A stretch of 64,000 nucleotides of DNA from Chryseobacterium sp. Leaf394 (GTDB taxonomy: Bacteria > Bacteroidota > Bacteroidia > Flavobacteriales > Weeksellaceae), in NCBI RefSeq assembly GCF_001424105.1, contig NZ_LMQH01000011.1:1554248-1618247 (forward strand), written 5' to 3'. Of this stretch, positions 17,050 through 26,483 are shown one piece after another. Every line of letters begins with the position of its first letter. Within the stretch, counting starts at the first letter, position 1. Under the pieces are notes generated by a model, which ran no database searches, had not been told where the DNA came from, and saw nothing but the letters and a program-made list of their open reading frames with translations. The position numbers and the translations under genes were made by a program.

Positions 17050-17901
17050 ATGAAATTAATAAAATTCGGAAAACCGGGACAGGAAAAACCGGGAGTCATT
17101 ATTGATGATAAAAGATATGATGTTTCTCATCTGGTAAAAGATTACGATGAAAACTTCTTTTCCGGTGATGCTATTGAAAATTTGAAATCGGAAATAAATA
17201 CACAGAATTTACCCGAAATTTCTGCCGATGAAAGATTGGGATCACCTTTGGCCAGACCATCCAAGATCATCTGTGTAGGATTGAACTATAAAGATCACGC
17301 AGCAGAGACTAATGCTCCGATTCCGCAGGAGCCTATTTTGTTTTTTAAGGCAACGACTGCAATTGTGGGTCCGAATGACGATCTGATTATTCCAAAAACC
17401 AGTACAAAAACCGACTGGGAAGTTGAGCTGGCCATCGTAATTGGAAAAAAAGCAAGTTATGTCTCTGAGGAAAATGCGCTGGGACATGTTGCAGGTTATG
17501 TTCTGCACAACGATTACAGCGAAAGAGCCTTTCAGCTGGAAAGAAACGGACAGTGGGTAAAAGGAAAAAGCTGTGATACTTTCGCGCCGATCGGCCCTTT
17601 TATTGCGACGCCGGACGAAATTGAAGATGTGCATAATCTGCGTTTGTGGCTGAAGGTGAATGGAGAAATTTTGCAGGACGGGAATACTTCCAATCTGATT
17701 TTTGATGTGCCTTTCATTGTGAGCTACATCAGTCAGTTTATGACTTTGCTTCCCGGGGATATTATCAGTACGGGAACGCCTGCCGGTGTCGGTTTGGGAC
17801 AAAAACCTGAGCCCTGGTATCTGAAACCAGGCGATGTGGTAGAATTGGGAATTGACGGTTTGGGAAGCAGTACCCAGAAAGTAAAAGCATATGGTGAATG
17901 A
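17050..17901 (+). CDS. fumarylacetoacetate hydrolase family protein, probable 2,4-diketo-3-deoxy-L-fuconate hydrolase
   Basis: 283 residues from the ATG at 17050. The frame is open further upstream to 16972, but that part is the R4 repeat, so the downstream start is preferred. FAH features: VGLNYKDHAAE, the metal ligands in TDWEVELAIVIG and HNDYSER, KSCDTFAPIGP, and STGTPAGVG. The family hydrolyses C-C bonds in beta-diketo acids with Mg2+. In this route it would split 2,4-diketo-3-deoxy-L-fuconate into pyruvate and L-lactate. Its TGA stop overlaps the next ATG by 4 nt. Confidence 0.85.
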   Translation: MKLIKFGKPGQEKPGVIIDDKRYDVSHLVKDYDENFFSGDAIENLKSEINTQNLPEISADERLGSPLARPSKIICVGLNYKDHAAETNAPIPQEPILFFKATTAIVGPNDDLIIPKTSTKTDWEVELAIVIGKKASYVSEENALGHVAGYVLHNDYSERAFQLERNGQWVKGKSCDTFAPIGPFIATPDEIEDVHNLRLWLKVNGEILQDGNTSNLIFDVPFIVSYISQFMTLLPGDIISTGTPAGVGLGQKPEPWYLKPGDVVELGIDGLGSSTQKVKAYGE

Positions 17902-18227
17902 AAAAATTCTGTCTAGCTCTCGACTTAATTGATGACACCGAGATGATTGCTGAATACGAAAATTATCATCAGAATATCTGGCCAGAAGTCAGACAAAGTA
18001 TTTTGGATTCCGGAATTACAAATATGGAGATTTACCGTATTCAAAATCGGTTATTCATGATTATTGAAGCTGAGGACAGTTTTTCTTTTGAGGCTAAAAA
18101 TGAGTTAGATCAAAACAATCCGAAAGTTCAGGAATGGGAAGAATTGATGTGGAAATTCCAGCAGCAGTTGCCTCATTCGAAAGAAGGAGAAAAGTGGCGG
18201 TTGATGGACAGAATTTTTTCGTTATAA
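17898..18227 (+). CDS. L-rhamnose/L-fucose mutarotase
   Basis: 109 residues of the RhaM-like dimeric alpha/beta-barrel family. It has the N-terminal CLALDLIDD strand, a YHQNIWPEV segment with the catalytic His, ITNMEIYRI, and the C-terminal W-rich tail ending KWRLMDRIFSL. It interconverts sugar anomers and feeds the dehydrogenase. It overlaps the FAH gene by ATGA, so the two are translationally coupled. Fucose rather than rhamnose is inferred from the locus. Confidence 0.85.
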   Translation: MKKFCLALDLIDDTEMIAEYENYHQNIWPEVRQSILDSGITNMEIYRIQNRLFMIIEAEDSFSFEAKNELDQNNPKVQEWEELMWKFQQQLPHSKEGEKWRLMDRIFSL

Positions 18228-18243
18228 ATTAGGTTTGAAATAG

Positions 18244-19068
18244 ATGATCATAGATTCTCACGTACATTTTTGGAATTTTAATCCGGTGCGGGATGCCTGG
18301 ATTACGGAAGAGATGACGGCAATCCGGAAAGATTTTTTGCCCAAAGATTATTCGTTGCTTTTAAAAGAAAATCAGGTTGATGGATGCGTTGCTGTTCAGG
18401 CTGACCAAAGTGATGAAGAGACTGCTTTTCTGGTAGATTTGGCTAAAGATAATCCGATGATCAAAGGTGTTGTCGGCTGGACTGATTTAGCTTATGACAA
18501 ACTTGAAGAGTCGCTTGAAAATTATCAGTCTGAAAAAATCATCAAAGGTTTCAGACACGTCGCTGAAGGAGAAGAGATCGGTTTTTTACTGCAGAAGAAA
18601 ATTCTGAATGGCATTTCGAAACTTCAACAGTTTAATTATACTTTTGATATTTTGTTGAGACAGGATCAGCTTTCAGATGCGGTAAAACTTTCGGAGAAAC
18701 TGCCTGAGCAACCTTTCATTCTGGATCATTGCGGAAAACCGGATTTGAGAACCAATGAATTGAAAGACTGGAAAGAAAATATTTCAGAACTGGCTCAAAA
18801 CCCAAATGTCTATTGTAAAATTTCGGGACTTTTAACACAGGGAAACTGGAATTTGGCTGACGAAAAACCCATTTTTGAAATTTTTGATTTTGTCTTTTTG
18901 AAGTTTGGAATTAAACGGTTGGTTTTCGGAAGCGACTGGCCTGTGATGTTGCTGGGAGGAAATTATGCTTTGTGGCTGAAATTGATTTCAAAATATTTGG
19001 GACAATTTTCAAAAGAAGAACAGGAACAATTTTTTTCTGGAAATGCTGTGGAATTTTACAGACTATGA
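18244..19068 (+). CDS. amidohydrolase family protein, probable L-fuconolactonase
   Basis: 274 residues, amidohydrolase_2 TIM barrel: metal-binding DSHVHFW (H6, H8), EDQ-like DILLRQDQL, ILDHCGKPD (His of strand 5), and the terminal FGSDWPV with the catalytic Asp. COG3618 lactonases of this type open L-fucono-1,5-lactone. It follows the mutarotase by 16 bp and would act between the dehydrogenase at 19320 and the dehydratase. Confidence 0.85.
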   Translation: MIIDSHVHFWNFNPVRDAWITEEMTAIRKDFLPKDYSLLLKENQVDGCVAVQADQSDEETAFLVDLAKDNPMIKGVVGWTDLAYDKLEESLENYQSEKIIKGFRHVAEGEEIGFLLQKKILNGISKLQQFNYTFDILLRQDQLSDAVKLSEKLPEQPFILDHCGKPDLRTNELKDWKENISELAQNPNVYCKISGLLTQGNWNLADEKPIFEIFDFVFLKFGIKRLVFGSDWPVMLLGGNYALWLKLISKYLGQFSKEEQEQFFSGNAVEFYRL

Positions 19069-19091
19069 TTTTAAAGGCACAAAAGATTTTG

Positions 19092-19303
19092 ACACATGAG
19101 TCACATTAGATTTAAGTTTAATGCTTTGAGAATATTTAGAGCACATAAGTTTAAAAATCAAAGATTTTTGTATGGGAATGTAAAAGCTTATGAATTGTTC
19201 TGTGCTGATTAAAATCTAAGCTTTGACGTATTCAAACGCCCTTCCGAAAAGAAAAATTTATAAAACAATATTAAAAAAATCTTTACGCTTTTTGCGTTTA
19301 AAA
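19092..19303 (+). repeat. R2 interspersed repeat
   Basis: Positions 19092-19121 are identical over 30 bp to 31619-31648, and similarity continues to 19168 (ending ATCAAAGATTTT in both). The right end (19283-19303, ATCTTTACGCTTTTTGCGTT) resembles the end of the R3 repeats. It occupies the 251-bp gap before the SDR gene. Confidence 0.6.
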
Positions 19304-19319
19304 AACATAATCCAAAATT

Positions 19320-20102
19320 ATGAACCTACATCTAGACCATAAAGTAATCATCGTAAGTGGTGGTGCGAAGGGCATCGGAAATGCGATTGCGAAAATATTA
19401 GCTGAAGAAAATGCATTGCCTATCATTATCGGCAGAAATGAAAATGATAACGGAAAAGCCGTTCAGGAAATCATGGAAAAAGGTGGAAAAGCCGACTTTG
19501 TGACCGCTGAACTTTCTCAACCTGAAGAATGCAAAAAAGCCATTGATGAAGTCGTGAAAAAATATGGCAAAATCGATGGGATTGTGAATAATGCTGGTGT
19601 GAACGACGGTGTTGGTCTTGAAAATGGTTCTTATGAAGGTTTCATTTCATCTTACCATAAAAATGTGGTGCATTATTATCTTTTGGTGCATCACGCACTT
19701 CCCTATCTGAAAGAAAGCAAAGGTTCCATTTTAAATATCGGGAGCAAGACTGCAGAAACCGGACAAGGCGGAACTTCTGGTTATGCTGCATCAAATGGTG
19801 CCCGAAATGCCCTGACAAGAGAATGGGCAGTGGAACTTTTGCCCTACAGCATCCGTGTGAACGCAATCATCGTTGCCGAAGCATGGACTCCACTTTACGA
19901 ATCGTGGATTTCCACTTTTGATAATCCGGAAGAAAAACTGAAAAGTACTACTTCAAAAATCCCTTTGGAAAACCGCATGACGACCTCAGAAGAAATTGCA
20001 AATATGGCAGCGTTTCTTTTATCTGAAAAATCTTCGCATACAACGGGACAACTGATTCATGTGGATGGTGGGTATGTGCATTTGGACAGGAGTTTGGGGT
20101 AA
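19320..20102 (+). CDS. SDR oxidoreductase, probable L-fucose dehydrogenase
   Basis: 260 residues, short-chain dehydrogenase: nucleotide motif SGGAKGIG (13-20), NNAG (90-93), Ser142, Tyr155, and the C-terminal GQLIHVDGGYVHLD. The segment NAIIVAEAWTPLYESWI is like that in L-fucose dehydrogenases of the FucX type. The catalytic Lys expected at Tyr+4 is Asn159 (YAASN), a notable departure. It would oxidise L-fucose to the lactone. It lies after a 251-bp repeat-containing gap but on the same strand as the other fucose genes. Confidence 0.8.
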   Translation: MNLHLDHKVIIVSGGAKGIGNAIAKILAEENALPIIIGRNENDNGKAVQEIMEKGGKADFVTAELSQPEECKKAIDEVVKKYGKIDGIVNNAGVNDGVGLENGSYEGFISSYHKNVVHYYLLVHHALPYLKESKGSILNIGSKTAETGQGGTSGYAASNGARNALTREWAVELLPYSIRVNAIIVAEAWTPLYESWISTFDNPEEKLKSTTSKIPLENRMTTSEEIANMAAFLLSEKSSHTTGQLIHVDGGYVHLDRSLG

Positions 20103-20231
20103 AGTCGATAATTTTTTTGGTCGACTTTAATCATTAGTGTAAAATTTTACAATTTATTTAAACAAAAATTTGAAAGTAAGAATTATAATCTTCAATAAAA
20201 TTTTTTATTAACTTTGATAAAAATATGACCA

Positions 20232-20486
20232 ATGAGTTCTAATACGTTACATATAATCAACCAAAAACTGAAAGATGAACCGGAGGAAATTCTCAAACAG
20301 GTTTTAGGATATTTGGATGGAATTATTGAAAATAGATCTGAAAAAAATTGGTATGAACATAATTTAAATTACCAATTAACTGATCAGCAGAAACGCGAAT
20401 TGGATGCAATGGAAAATTTAACGGATGAAGATTTTATGCCTATTGAAGATTTATTTGCTGAAATGAAGGCAAAGTATGGTGTTTAA
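20232..20486 (+). CDS. antitoxin-like protein of a type II TA module
   Basis: 84 residues, acidic (Asp/Glu-rich), mainly helical, with LTDQQKRELDAME and a C-terminal DLFAEMKAKYGV that resembles addiction-module antitoxins of the RelB/ParD type. No clear ribbon-helix-helix or Phd motif can be seen. It overlaps the downstream RelE/ParE-like gene by 11 nt, the arrangement usual for such pairs. The 129-bp gap upstream shows nothing definite. Confidence 0.75.
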   Translation: MSSNTLHIINQKLKDEPEEILKQVLGYLDGIIENRSEKNWYEHNLNYQLTDQQKRELDAMENLTDEDFMPIEDLFAEMKAKYGV

Positions 20487-20769
20487 AATAACCACTACTT
20501 CCGAAGCTAACAGAGACATTGCAAATTCTTTCGAATATTACAAAAATGCCGCCGGTAAAAAAGTGGCAGATAGTTTTTTCAAGGATTTTAAATTTACAGT
20601 GGGCAAACTAAAAAAAGTTTCTTACTATCAGAAAATCCATAATGATTTCCATCGGTTACCATTTAAAATTTTTCCGTTCATCATTATTTATAAGATTGAA
20701 AAAGAAAAACAAATCATCAGAATTTTCAGAGTTTTTCATACCTCACAAAATCCTGAAAAATATCCATAA
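20476..20769 (+). CDS. RelE/ParE family toxin
   Basis: 97 residues. The fold pattern is N-terminal strand FKITTTSEANRDIANSFEYY, basic helices with KVADSFFKDF, then strands FHRLPFKIFPFIIIYKIE and IIRIFRVFHTSQNPEKY. The final FRVFHTSQNP is the signature end of ParE/RelE toxins. Such proteins inhibit gyrase (ParE) or cut mRNA on the ribosome (RelE); which one cannot be told. It ends in a bidirectional terminator facing carB. Confidence 0.8.
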   Translation: MVFKITTTSEANRDIANSFEYYKNAAGKKVADSFFKDFKFTVGKLKKVSYYQKIHNDFHRLPFKIFPFIIIYKIEKEKQIIRIFRVFHTSQNPEKYP

Positions 20770-20771
20770 AA

Positions 20772-20799
20772 AAAAGCGGAAGAAAAATCTTCCGCTTTT
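20772..20799. terminator. bidirectional rho-independent terminator
   Basis: AAAAGCGGAAG (20772-20782) and CTTCCGCTTTT (20789-20799) form an 11-bp perfect stem with a 6-nt loop, flanked by A and T runs. It ends the toxin gene and, on the other strand, carB. Confidence 0.85.
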
Positions 20800-20819
20800 A
20801 ATTTATCTCGATCCGAAAA

Positions 20820-23800
20820 CTACATCGTCTCCATCTTAAAGCTCATACTCTCAATCACTTTCAGAATAGCTTCAACTGTATCCATTGAGGTTAAACAAGG
20901 AACACCGTTTTCAACACTCATTCTTCTGATCTGGAAACCATCTCTTTCAGACTGTTTTCCTTTCGTCATCGTGTTAACAACATACTGAACTTTTCCTTTC
21001 TGAATCAGGTCTATTAAGTTTACGCTTTCCTCTCCTATTTTGTATCCAATTTTGCACGGAATACCTTTTTCTTCGAAGAATTTTGCAGTTCCTTCTGTTG
21101 CCCAGATTCTGAAACCAACTTCGTGGAATCTTGATGCTAAATCAGCTGCTTCCTGCTTGTGCTTGTCAGCCACTGTGAACAAAATTGAACCGTGCATCGG
21201 AACTTTTCTTCCGGCTGCAACCAGTCCTTTGTACAAAGCTTTTTCCAAGGTCGTGTCTTTCCCCATTACTTCTCCTGTAGACTTCATTTCTGGGCCTAAA
21301 GAGATATCAACTTTCGTTAATTTTGAGAAAGAGAACACAGGAACTTTTACAAAAACACCTTCTTTATTAGGAACCAATCCGTTTTTGTAGCCTAAATCTT
21401 TCAGTTTCTGACCTAAAATCGCTTTCGTAGCAAGATTTGCCATCGGAACATCCGTAATTTTAGATAAGAAAGGAACTGTTCTTGACGAACGTGGATTCAC
21501 TTCAATCACATACACATTTCCTTCAAAGAGAACGTATTGGATATTCATTAAACCAATCACATTCAATCCTTTAGCTAATCTTTGAGTATAATCAACCAAA
21601 GTATCAATTTCTGCCTGAGAAACATTCTGTGGCGGATACACGGCGATTGAGTCACCGGAGTGAACTCCCGCTCTTTCTATGTGCTCCATAATTCCTGGAA
21701 TAATTACCGTTTCGCCATCGCAAATTGCATCGACTTCCACTTCTCTTCCTGTGATATAACGGTCTACCAAAACCGGCTGATCCGGACTTGCATCTACCGC
21801 AAATTCCATGTAGTGCGCCAATTCTGCTTCTGTGTAGACAATTTCCATGGCTCTACCTCCCAAAACGTAGCTCGGACGAACCAATACCGGATAACCAATT
21901 TCGTTGGCAATCACAATCGCTTCTTCTTTTGAAGTCGAAGTTTTTCCTAAAGGCTGTGGAATTCCCATTTCCTGAAGGGCTTTTTCGAACTTATCTCTGT
22001 TTTCAGCTCTATCCAAATCTTCCAGAGATGTTCCTAAAATCTGAACACCGTAAGCGGCTAATTTATCTGCTAAGTTAATCGCTGTTTGTCCACCAAACTG
22101 TACGACAACACCTTTTGGTTTTTCCAGGTCGATGATGCTCATCACATCCTCTTCCGTCAAAGGTTCGAAATATAATTTATCTGAAATCGAGAAGTCTGTA
22201 GAAACGGTTTCAGGGTTATTGTTGATGATAATCGCCTCGTAACCCATTTCTTTGATCGCCCAAACCGAGTGAACGGTTGCGTAATCAAACTCAACACCCT
22301 GCCCGATTCTGATTGGTCCGGAACCTAAAACGATGATTTTTTCTTTATCAGTAACTACAGATTCGTTTTCCTCTTCATAAGTTCCGTAGAAATATGGAGT
22401 TTCAGATTCAAACTCAGCAGCACAGGTGTCTACCATTTTGTAAACCGGCACAATTCCGTTTTCTTTTCTGAAATTGTAAACCTCTCTCTGCGTAGACTCC
22501 CATAAATGAGCAATATTCTGATCTGAGAAACCTAATTTTTTAGATTCAATTAAAATATCTTTATCGAATCTGTTAGCTGCAATTGTCTTTTCAAAATCAA
22601 CTAATTTCTTTAATTTCCAGATGAAAAATTTATCGATTTTACTCCATTCTACGATTTGTTCCCAGTCGTAACCTCTTCTTAAAGCGTCGCAAATGATGAA
22701 CAGTCTTTCGTCATCACAGACTCTGATTCTTCTTTTGATATCTTCGTCAGTTAAAGCTGCAGCCTGTTTTGTTTTTAAACCTAAATGTCTCAAACCTGTT
22801 TCCAGAGAACGTACCGCTTTCTGTAAAGACTCTTCGAAATTTCTTCCGATCGCCATTACTTCTCCAGTCGCTTTCATTTGAGTTGACAGTCTTCTGTCAG
22901 CCGTCTCAAATTTATCGAAAGGGAATCTTGGGAATTTAGTTACCACATAATCCAAAGCCGGCTCGAAACATGCGTAAGTTTTTCCTGTAACCGGATTCAT
23001 AATTTCATCTAAAGTCAATCCCACAGCAATTTTTGCAGCAATTTTGGCAATAGGATAACCAGTTGCTTTTGATGCTAATGCCGATGAACGGGAAACTCTT
23101 GGGTTTACTTCAATAATGTAGTAATCGAATGAATGCGGGTCTAAAGCTAACTGCACGTTACATCCACCTTCAATTCCTAAAGCTTTGATGATTTTCAGTG
23201 AAGCGTTTCTCAACAGCTGATATTCTCTGTCTGAAAGCGTCTGAGATGGCGCCACAACAATTGAGTCTCCTGTGTGAACTCCCACCGGATCTATATTTTC
23301 CATGTTACAAACCACAATCGCGTTGTCGTTTGCATCACGCATTACTTCGTATTCAATTTCTTTGAAACCTGCGATTGATCTTTCGATCAGACACTGCGTC
23401 ACCGGACTGTATTTCAATCCCAATTCAGCAATTTCCTTCAATTCAGTTTCGTTGGCAGCGATTCCACCACCAGTTCCACCCATTGTAAAGGCAGGACGAA
23501 CGATCACCGGATAACCGATCTCTTCAGCAAAACGGAGCGCTCCTTCAACTGTTGTTACAATATCAGACTCCGGAACCGGTTCGTTCAATTCTCTCATCAA
23601 TTCACGGAACAAATCTCTGTCTTCCGCTCTGTTGATTGCTGAAAGTGTAGTTCCCAAAACTTCCACTTTGCACTCTTCAAGAATTCCTGATTTCTCCAAT
23701 TCTACGGCCATATTCAAACCTGTTTGTCCACCAAGAGTCGGTAAAAGTGCATCCGGACGCTCTTTTCTGATGATGTGACTTACAAACTGAAGTGAAATAG

Positions 23801-23999
23801 GTTCGATGTACACCTTGTCAGCGATTTCAACATCCGTCATAATCGTTGCAGGGTTTGAATTGATCAAAATCACCTTGTACCCTTCTTCTCTTAATGAAAG
23901 ACAAGCCTGCGTTCCTGCGTAATCAAATTCCGCCGCCTGACCGATGATAATTGGGCCGGAACCGATTACTAAAATTGTTTTTATGTCGTTTCTTTTCAT
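20820..23999 (-). CDS. carB: carbamoyl-phosphate synthase large subunit
   Basis: 1059 residues, full length for the family. Two tandem ATP-grasp halves follow each other, each starting with a GSGPIIIGQ / GSGPIRIGQ loop (about residues 12 and 557). Typical blocks are [40 protein letters not shown] and, in the second half, [12 protein letters not shown]. The C-terminal MGS-like domain (~930-1059) is the allosteric part. It makes carbamoyl phosphate for pyrimidines and arginine with CarA. It lies downstream of carA and pyrB on the same strand, separated by repeats. Confidence 0.97.
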   Translation of the reverse strand: MKRNDIKTILVIGSGPIIIGQAAEFDYAGTQACLSLREEGYKVILINSNPATIMTDVEIADKVYIEPISLQFVSHIIRKERPDALLPTLGGQTGLNMAVELEKSGILEECKVEVLGTTLSAINRAEDRDLFRELMRELNEPVPESDIVTTVEGALRFAEEIGYPVIVRPAFTMGGTGGGIAANETELKEIAELGLKYSPVTQCLIERSIAGFKEIEYEVMRDANDNAIVVCNMENIDPVGVHTGDSIVVAPSQTLSDREYQLLRNASLKIIKALGIEGGCNVQLALDPHSFDYYIIEVNPRVSRSSALASKATGYPIAKIAAKIAVGLTLDEIMNPVTGKTYACFEPALDYVVTKFPRFPFDKFETADRRLSTQMKATGEVMAIGRNFEESLQKAVRSLETGLRHLGLKTKQAAALTDEDIKRRIRVCDDERLFIICDALRRGYDWEQIVEWSKIDKFFIWKLKKLVDFEKTIAANRFDKDILIESKKLGFSDQNIAHLWESTQREVYNFRKENGIVPVYKMVDTCAAEFESETPYFYGTYEEENESVVTDKEKIIVLGSGPIRIGQGVEFDYATVHSVWAIKEMGYEAIIINNNPETVSTDFSISDKLYFEPLTEEDVMSIIDLEKPKGVVVQFGGQTAINLADKLAAYGVQILGTSLEDLDRAENRDKFEKALQEMGIPQPLGKTSTSKEEAIVIANEIGYPVLVRPSYVLGGRAMEIVYTEAELAHYMEFAVDASPDQPVLVDRYITGREVEVDAICDGETVIIPGIMEHIERAGVHSGDSIAVYPPQNVSQAEIDTLVDYTQRLAKGLNVIGLMNIQYVLFEGNVYVIEVNPRSSRTVPFLSKITDVPMANLATKAILGQKLKDLGYKNGLVPNKEGVFVKVPVFSFSKLTKVDISLGPEMKSTGEVMGKDTTLEKALYKGLVAAGRKVPMHGSILFTVADKHKQEAADLASRFHEVGFRIWATEGTAKFFEEKGIPCKIGYKIGEESVNLIDLIQKGKVQYVVNTMTKGKQSERDGFQIRRMSVENGVPCLTSMDTVEAILKVIESMSFKMETM

Positions 24000-24025
24000 T
24001 TTTAAATTTACCTTTTGTCGTTGTT

Positions 24026-24109
24026 GAACCCTTTCGGGTTCGGATGATGATTATTTCATCGTTTCCATAGGTTTCACCTACGGCTATTCATGTTGAATCC
24101 TTCGGATTC
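24026..24109. repeat. R1 triple-hairpin element, copy 1
   Basis: Three consecutive hairpins: GAACCCTTTCGGGTTC (24026-24041), CCATAGGTTTCACCTACGG (24065-24083) and GAATCCTTCGGATTC (24095-24109). The total length (84 bp) and the 39-nt offset of the second hairpin are identical to the copy at 34197-34280. It lies between carA and carB. Confidence 0.75.
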
Positions 24110-24144
24110 TTTATTTCCACCTTTAATTTGCAGCGAATTACTCG

Positions 24145-24232
24145 CAGCCCGACTTGAGCGGAAATCCTTTTTTGCCAACCTGAAAGTTCTTTTTTAACTA
24201 AATGTCCTGCAAAAAAGATTGGGAGCGGAAGG
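24145..24232. repeat. R4 BIME-like inverted repeat pair
   Basis: GCAGCCC, GAC, GAGCGG and AATCCTTTTTTG (24145-24174) face CTGCAAAAAAGATT, GGGAGCGG and GGCGG (24206-24232) in inverted orientation. It resembles the pair at 16903-17016. Together with R1 it fills the 262-bp space between carB and carA. Confidence 0.45.
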
Positions 24233-24261
24233 CGGATTAAGCTGCCCAAATAATTAATTTT

Positions 24262-25335
24262 CTATTTTTTAAAATCCTCCATCAACGTGATGAAATCATC
24301 AAACAAATAATTTGCATCTTCAGGACCAGGACTCGCTTCAGGGTGATACTGAACTGAGAAGCACGGATGAATCTTATGTCTCAAACCTTCGTTTGTTCTG
24401 TCATTCAATGCGATATGAGTCTCTATTAAATCTGTTTCTTTAAGGCTATCCTGATCAACAGCGTAACCGTGATTCTGAGAAGTGATTGCTACTTTGTTTT
24501 TTTCCAAATCCAAAACAGGGTGATTTCCTCCTCTGTGACCGAATTTTAATTTAAAAGTTTTTGCACCACAAGCCAGGCCAATCAACTGATGTCCAAGGCA
24601 AATTCCGAAAATTGGAACTTTACCTAGCAATCCGCGGATCATTTCTAAAGCTTTTTGGTTGTCTTCAGGATCTCCGGGACCGTTGGATAACATAATTCCA
24701 TCCGGATTCATCAGCAAAATTTCTTCTGCTATAGTATCATGAGAAACAACAATGATATCACAGTTTCTTTGAGATAATTCTCTGATTATTCCTAATTTAG
24801 ACCCAAAATCAACAAGTATTACTTTAAGTCCTCTTCCCGGATTGGCGTAAGAAGTTTTTGTAGAAACCTGCTCCACCTGATTGGTTGGGAAAGTTGTTGA
24901 TTTTAATTCTTCAACAGTAGTATTTTCGTCTGCATCTGCATTCACGATTTTTCCTTTCACCACACCTGAGTTGCGGAGAATTCTTGTCAGCCTTCTGGTG
25001 TCAATTCCTGAAATTCCTGAAAGATTTTTCTTTTTAAACAGTTCCTGTAAAGTAATCTGAGTTCTGAAATTGGAAGGCAAATCGCAAATTTCCTTTACAA
25101 TAAGACCTTTAATTGCAGGTTCGATGCTTTCGTAATCATCACGGTTGATCCCGTAATTTCCGATCAGCGGATACGTCATGCAAACAATCTGACCGCAGTA
25201 TGACGGGTCAGAAATCAATTCCTGATATCCTGTCATTCCGGTATTGAAAACCACCTCTCCTGCTGTCTCCAAATCTGCTCCGAAACCTTCTCCATGAAAT
25301 ACTTCACCGGACTCCAGTATTAATTTTTTCTTCAT
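24262..25335 (-). CDS. carA: carbamoyl-phosphate synthase small subunit (glutaminase)
   Basis: 357 residues. The N-terminal CarA domain (LESGEVFHGEGFG, GEVVFNTGMTGYQE, GIDTRRLTRILR) is followed by a class I glutamine amidotransferase domain with nucleophile Cys in FGICLGHQ, and the His-Glu pair in QYHPEASPGPEDA. It hydrolyses glutamine and channels ammonia to CarB. It lies upstream of carB on the same strand. Confidence 0.97.
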   Translation of the reverse strand: MKKKLILESGEVFHGEGFGADLETAGEVVFNTGMTGYQELISDPSYCGQIVCMTYPLIGNYGINRDDYESIEPAIKGLIVKEICDLPSNFRTQITLQELFKKKNLSGISGIDTRRLTRILRNSGVVKGKIVNADADENTTVEELKSTTFPTNQVEQVSTKTSYANPGRGLKVILVDFGSKLGIIRELSQRNCDIIVVSHDTIAEEILLMNPDGIMLSNGPGDPEDNQKALEMIRGLLGKVPIFGICLGHQLIGLACGAKTFKLKFGHRGGNHPVLDLEKNKVAITSQNHGYAVDQDSLKETDLIETHIALNDRTNEGLRHKIHPCFSVQYHPEASPGPEDANYLFDDFITLMEDFKK

Positions 25336-25407
25336 TTTAACTTTTATCTTTATTTCTATTTTTTACTACTTTAAATCATCTTGTTTTGATGATCTGGCTT
25401 TTTTAAA

Positions 25408-25456
25408 CCACCCCGTCAAAAATTCAAGAATTTTTGCCACCCCTCCAGAGGAGGGG
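25408..25456. repeat. paired-hairpin intergenic repeat
   Basis: CAAAAATT (25417-25424) pairs with AATTTTTG (25429-25436), and CCCCTCC (25440-25446) pairs with GGAGGGG (25450-25456). Two adjacent stems with strong G+C contrast to their surroundings suggest an interspersed repeat or processing site in the carA-pyrB gap. No second full copy was seen in this window. Confidence 0.45.
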
Positions 25457-25508
25457 AATTTTAGAGCCCATTATTAATTAAAACCTGGCTCTTTTTACTT
25501 TTACCTTT

Positions 25509-26399
25509 TTACTTAAAAGAGAAACCTTTCTCCTCCAAAGCATTTTTCAGAATCGCCATTCTTGCGAAAACACCGTTCTGCATTTGTTTGAAAATTCTTG
25601 AGCGTTCACATTCCACCAGGTCGGTATCCATCTCTACGCCTCTGTTGATGGGTGCTGGATGCATGATGATGGCTTCCTTTTTCATTGTTTTTTCTCTGGC
25701 TTTTGTCAAACCGTATTTTTTATGATATTCCGAAGCTGAGAAACTCATTTTAGAATCGTGTCTCTCGTGCTGGATTCTCAATAACATCAAAACATCTACA
25801 TCGTGAATCATCTCATCTACAGAAAGATACGTGCCGTTAATTAAAGCTCCTTCGTCAAACCATTGTTCAGGTCCTGAGAAGTAAACTTTAGCGCCTAATC
25901 TTCTCAAAGCTTCTGCATTGGAGTTCGCAACACGGCTGTGTTTTACATCACCAACGATTCCTATTTTCAATCCTTCAAAAGTTCCGAATTCCTGATAAAT
26001 AGTCAGCAAATCGAGCATACACTGTGAAGGATGATTTCCTGTTCCATCGCCACCGTTGATTACAGGAATGCTAATATTTTTTAATTCATCAAAATAACGG
26101 TCTTTCTTATCTCTGATCACGACAAGATTTACCCCAATACTTTCAATGGTCTTCACTGTATCATATAAACTTTCACCTTTGTTGACAGAACTGTTGGATG
26201 CATCAAACGGAACGACCTGCAAACCCAATTTTCTTTCGGCAACATCGAAGCTTGTTTTGGTTCTTGTGCTGTCTTCAAAAAACAGATTTGAACAGAAAAC
26301 TTCGCCTTCAATTTTGGCAGTTTTTCCGTTGGCAAAAGCCAAAGCTTCCGTCAGTATCTTATTGATTTTCTCTGTACTTAGTTCGGTAATCGTAAACAT
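25509..26399 (-). CDS. pyrB: aspartate carbamoyltransferase catalytic subunit
   Basis: 296 residues, usual length. Carbamoyl phosphate-binding [12 protein letters not shown], the [11 protein letters not shown] loop, [18 protein letters not shown], and the aspartate-side [10 protein letters not shown] and [11 protein letters not shown] motifs are present. It makes N-carbamoyl-aspartate, the first committed pyrimidine step. No pyrI gene is adjacent. It is preceded by a strong promoter and a leader with a terminator, described separately. Confidence 0.96.
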   Translation of the reverse strand: MFTITELSTEKINKILTEALAFANGKTAKIEGEVFCSNLFFEDSTRTKTSFDVAERKLGLQVVPFDASNSSVNKGESLYDTVKTIESIGVNLVVIRDKKDRYFDELKNISIPVINGGDGTGNHPSQCMLDLLTIYQEFGTFEGLKIGIVGDVKHSRVANSNAEALRRLGAKVYFSGPEQWFDEGALINGTYLSVDEMIHDVDVLMLLRIQHERHDSKMSFSASEYHKKYGLTKAREKTMKKEAIIMHPAPINRGVEMDTDLVECERSRIFKQMQNGVFARMAILKNALEEKGFSFK

Positions 26400-26420
26400 A
26401 ATATCTTAATTTTTGAACAT

Positions 26421-26483
26421 AAAAAAAGCGAAGAAAATATCTTCGCTTAAAATAAATAAATATCGTAAAGGGCGTCTACGCCC
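26421..26483 (-). promoter_or_regulatory. pyrB leader with terminator hairpin (candidate attenuator)
   Basis: On the minus strand the leader carries a hairpin GGGCGTAGACGCCC (26483-26470), a T-rich stretch, then AAGCGAAG (26448-26441), a 7-nt loop, CTTCGCTT (26433-26426) and a T run to 26421. That is an intrinsic terminator only 22 nt before the pyrB ATG. There is no gene on the plus strand for it to end. It therefore probably terminates pyrB transcription conditionally. Confidence 0.65.

Noticed and set aside
17242..17802. 186-codon frame antisense to the FAH gene
   Set aside because: Conflicts with an unmistakable FAH family protein on the other strand.
20820..23999. Second toxin-like or inserted frames inside carB on the plus strand (for example 21040-21390)
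   Set aside because: All are antisense shadows of a continuous 1059-codon carB frame.
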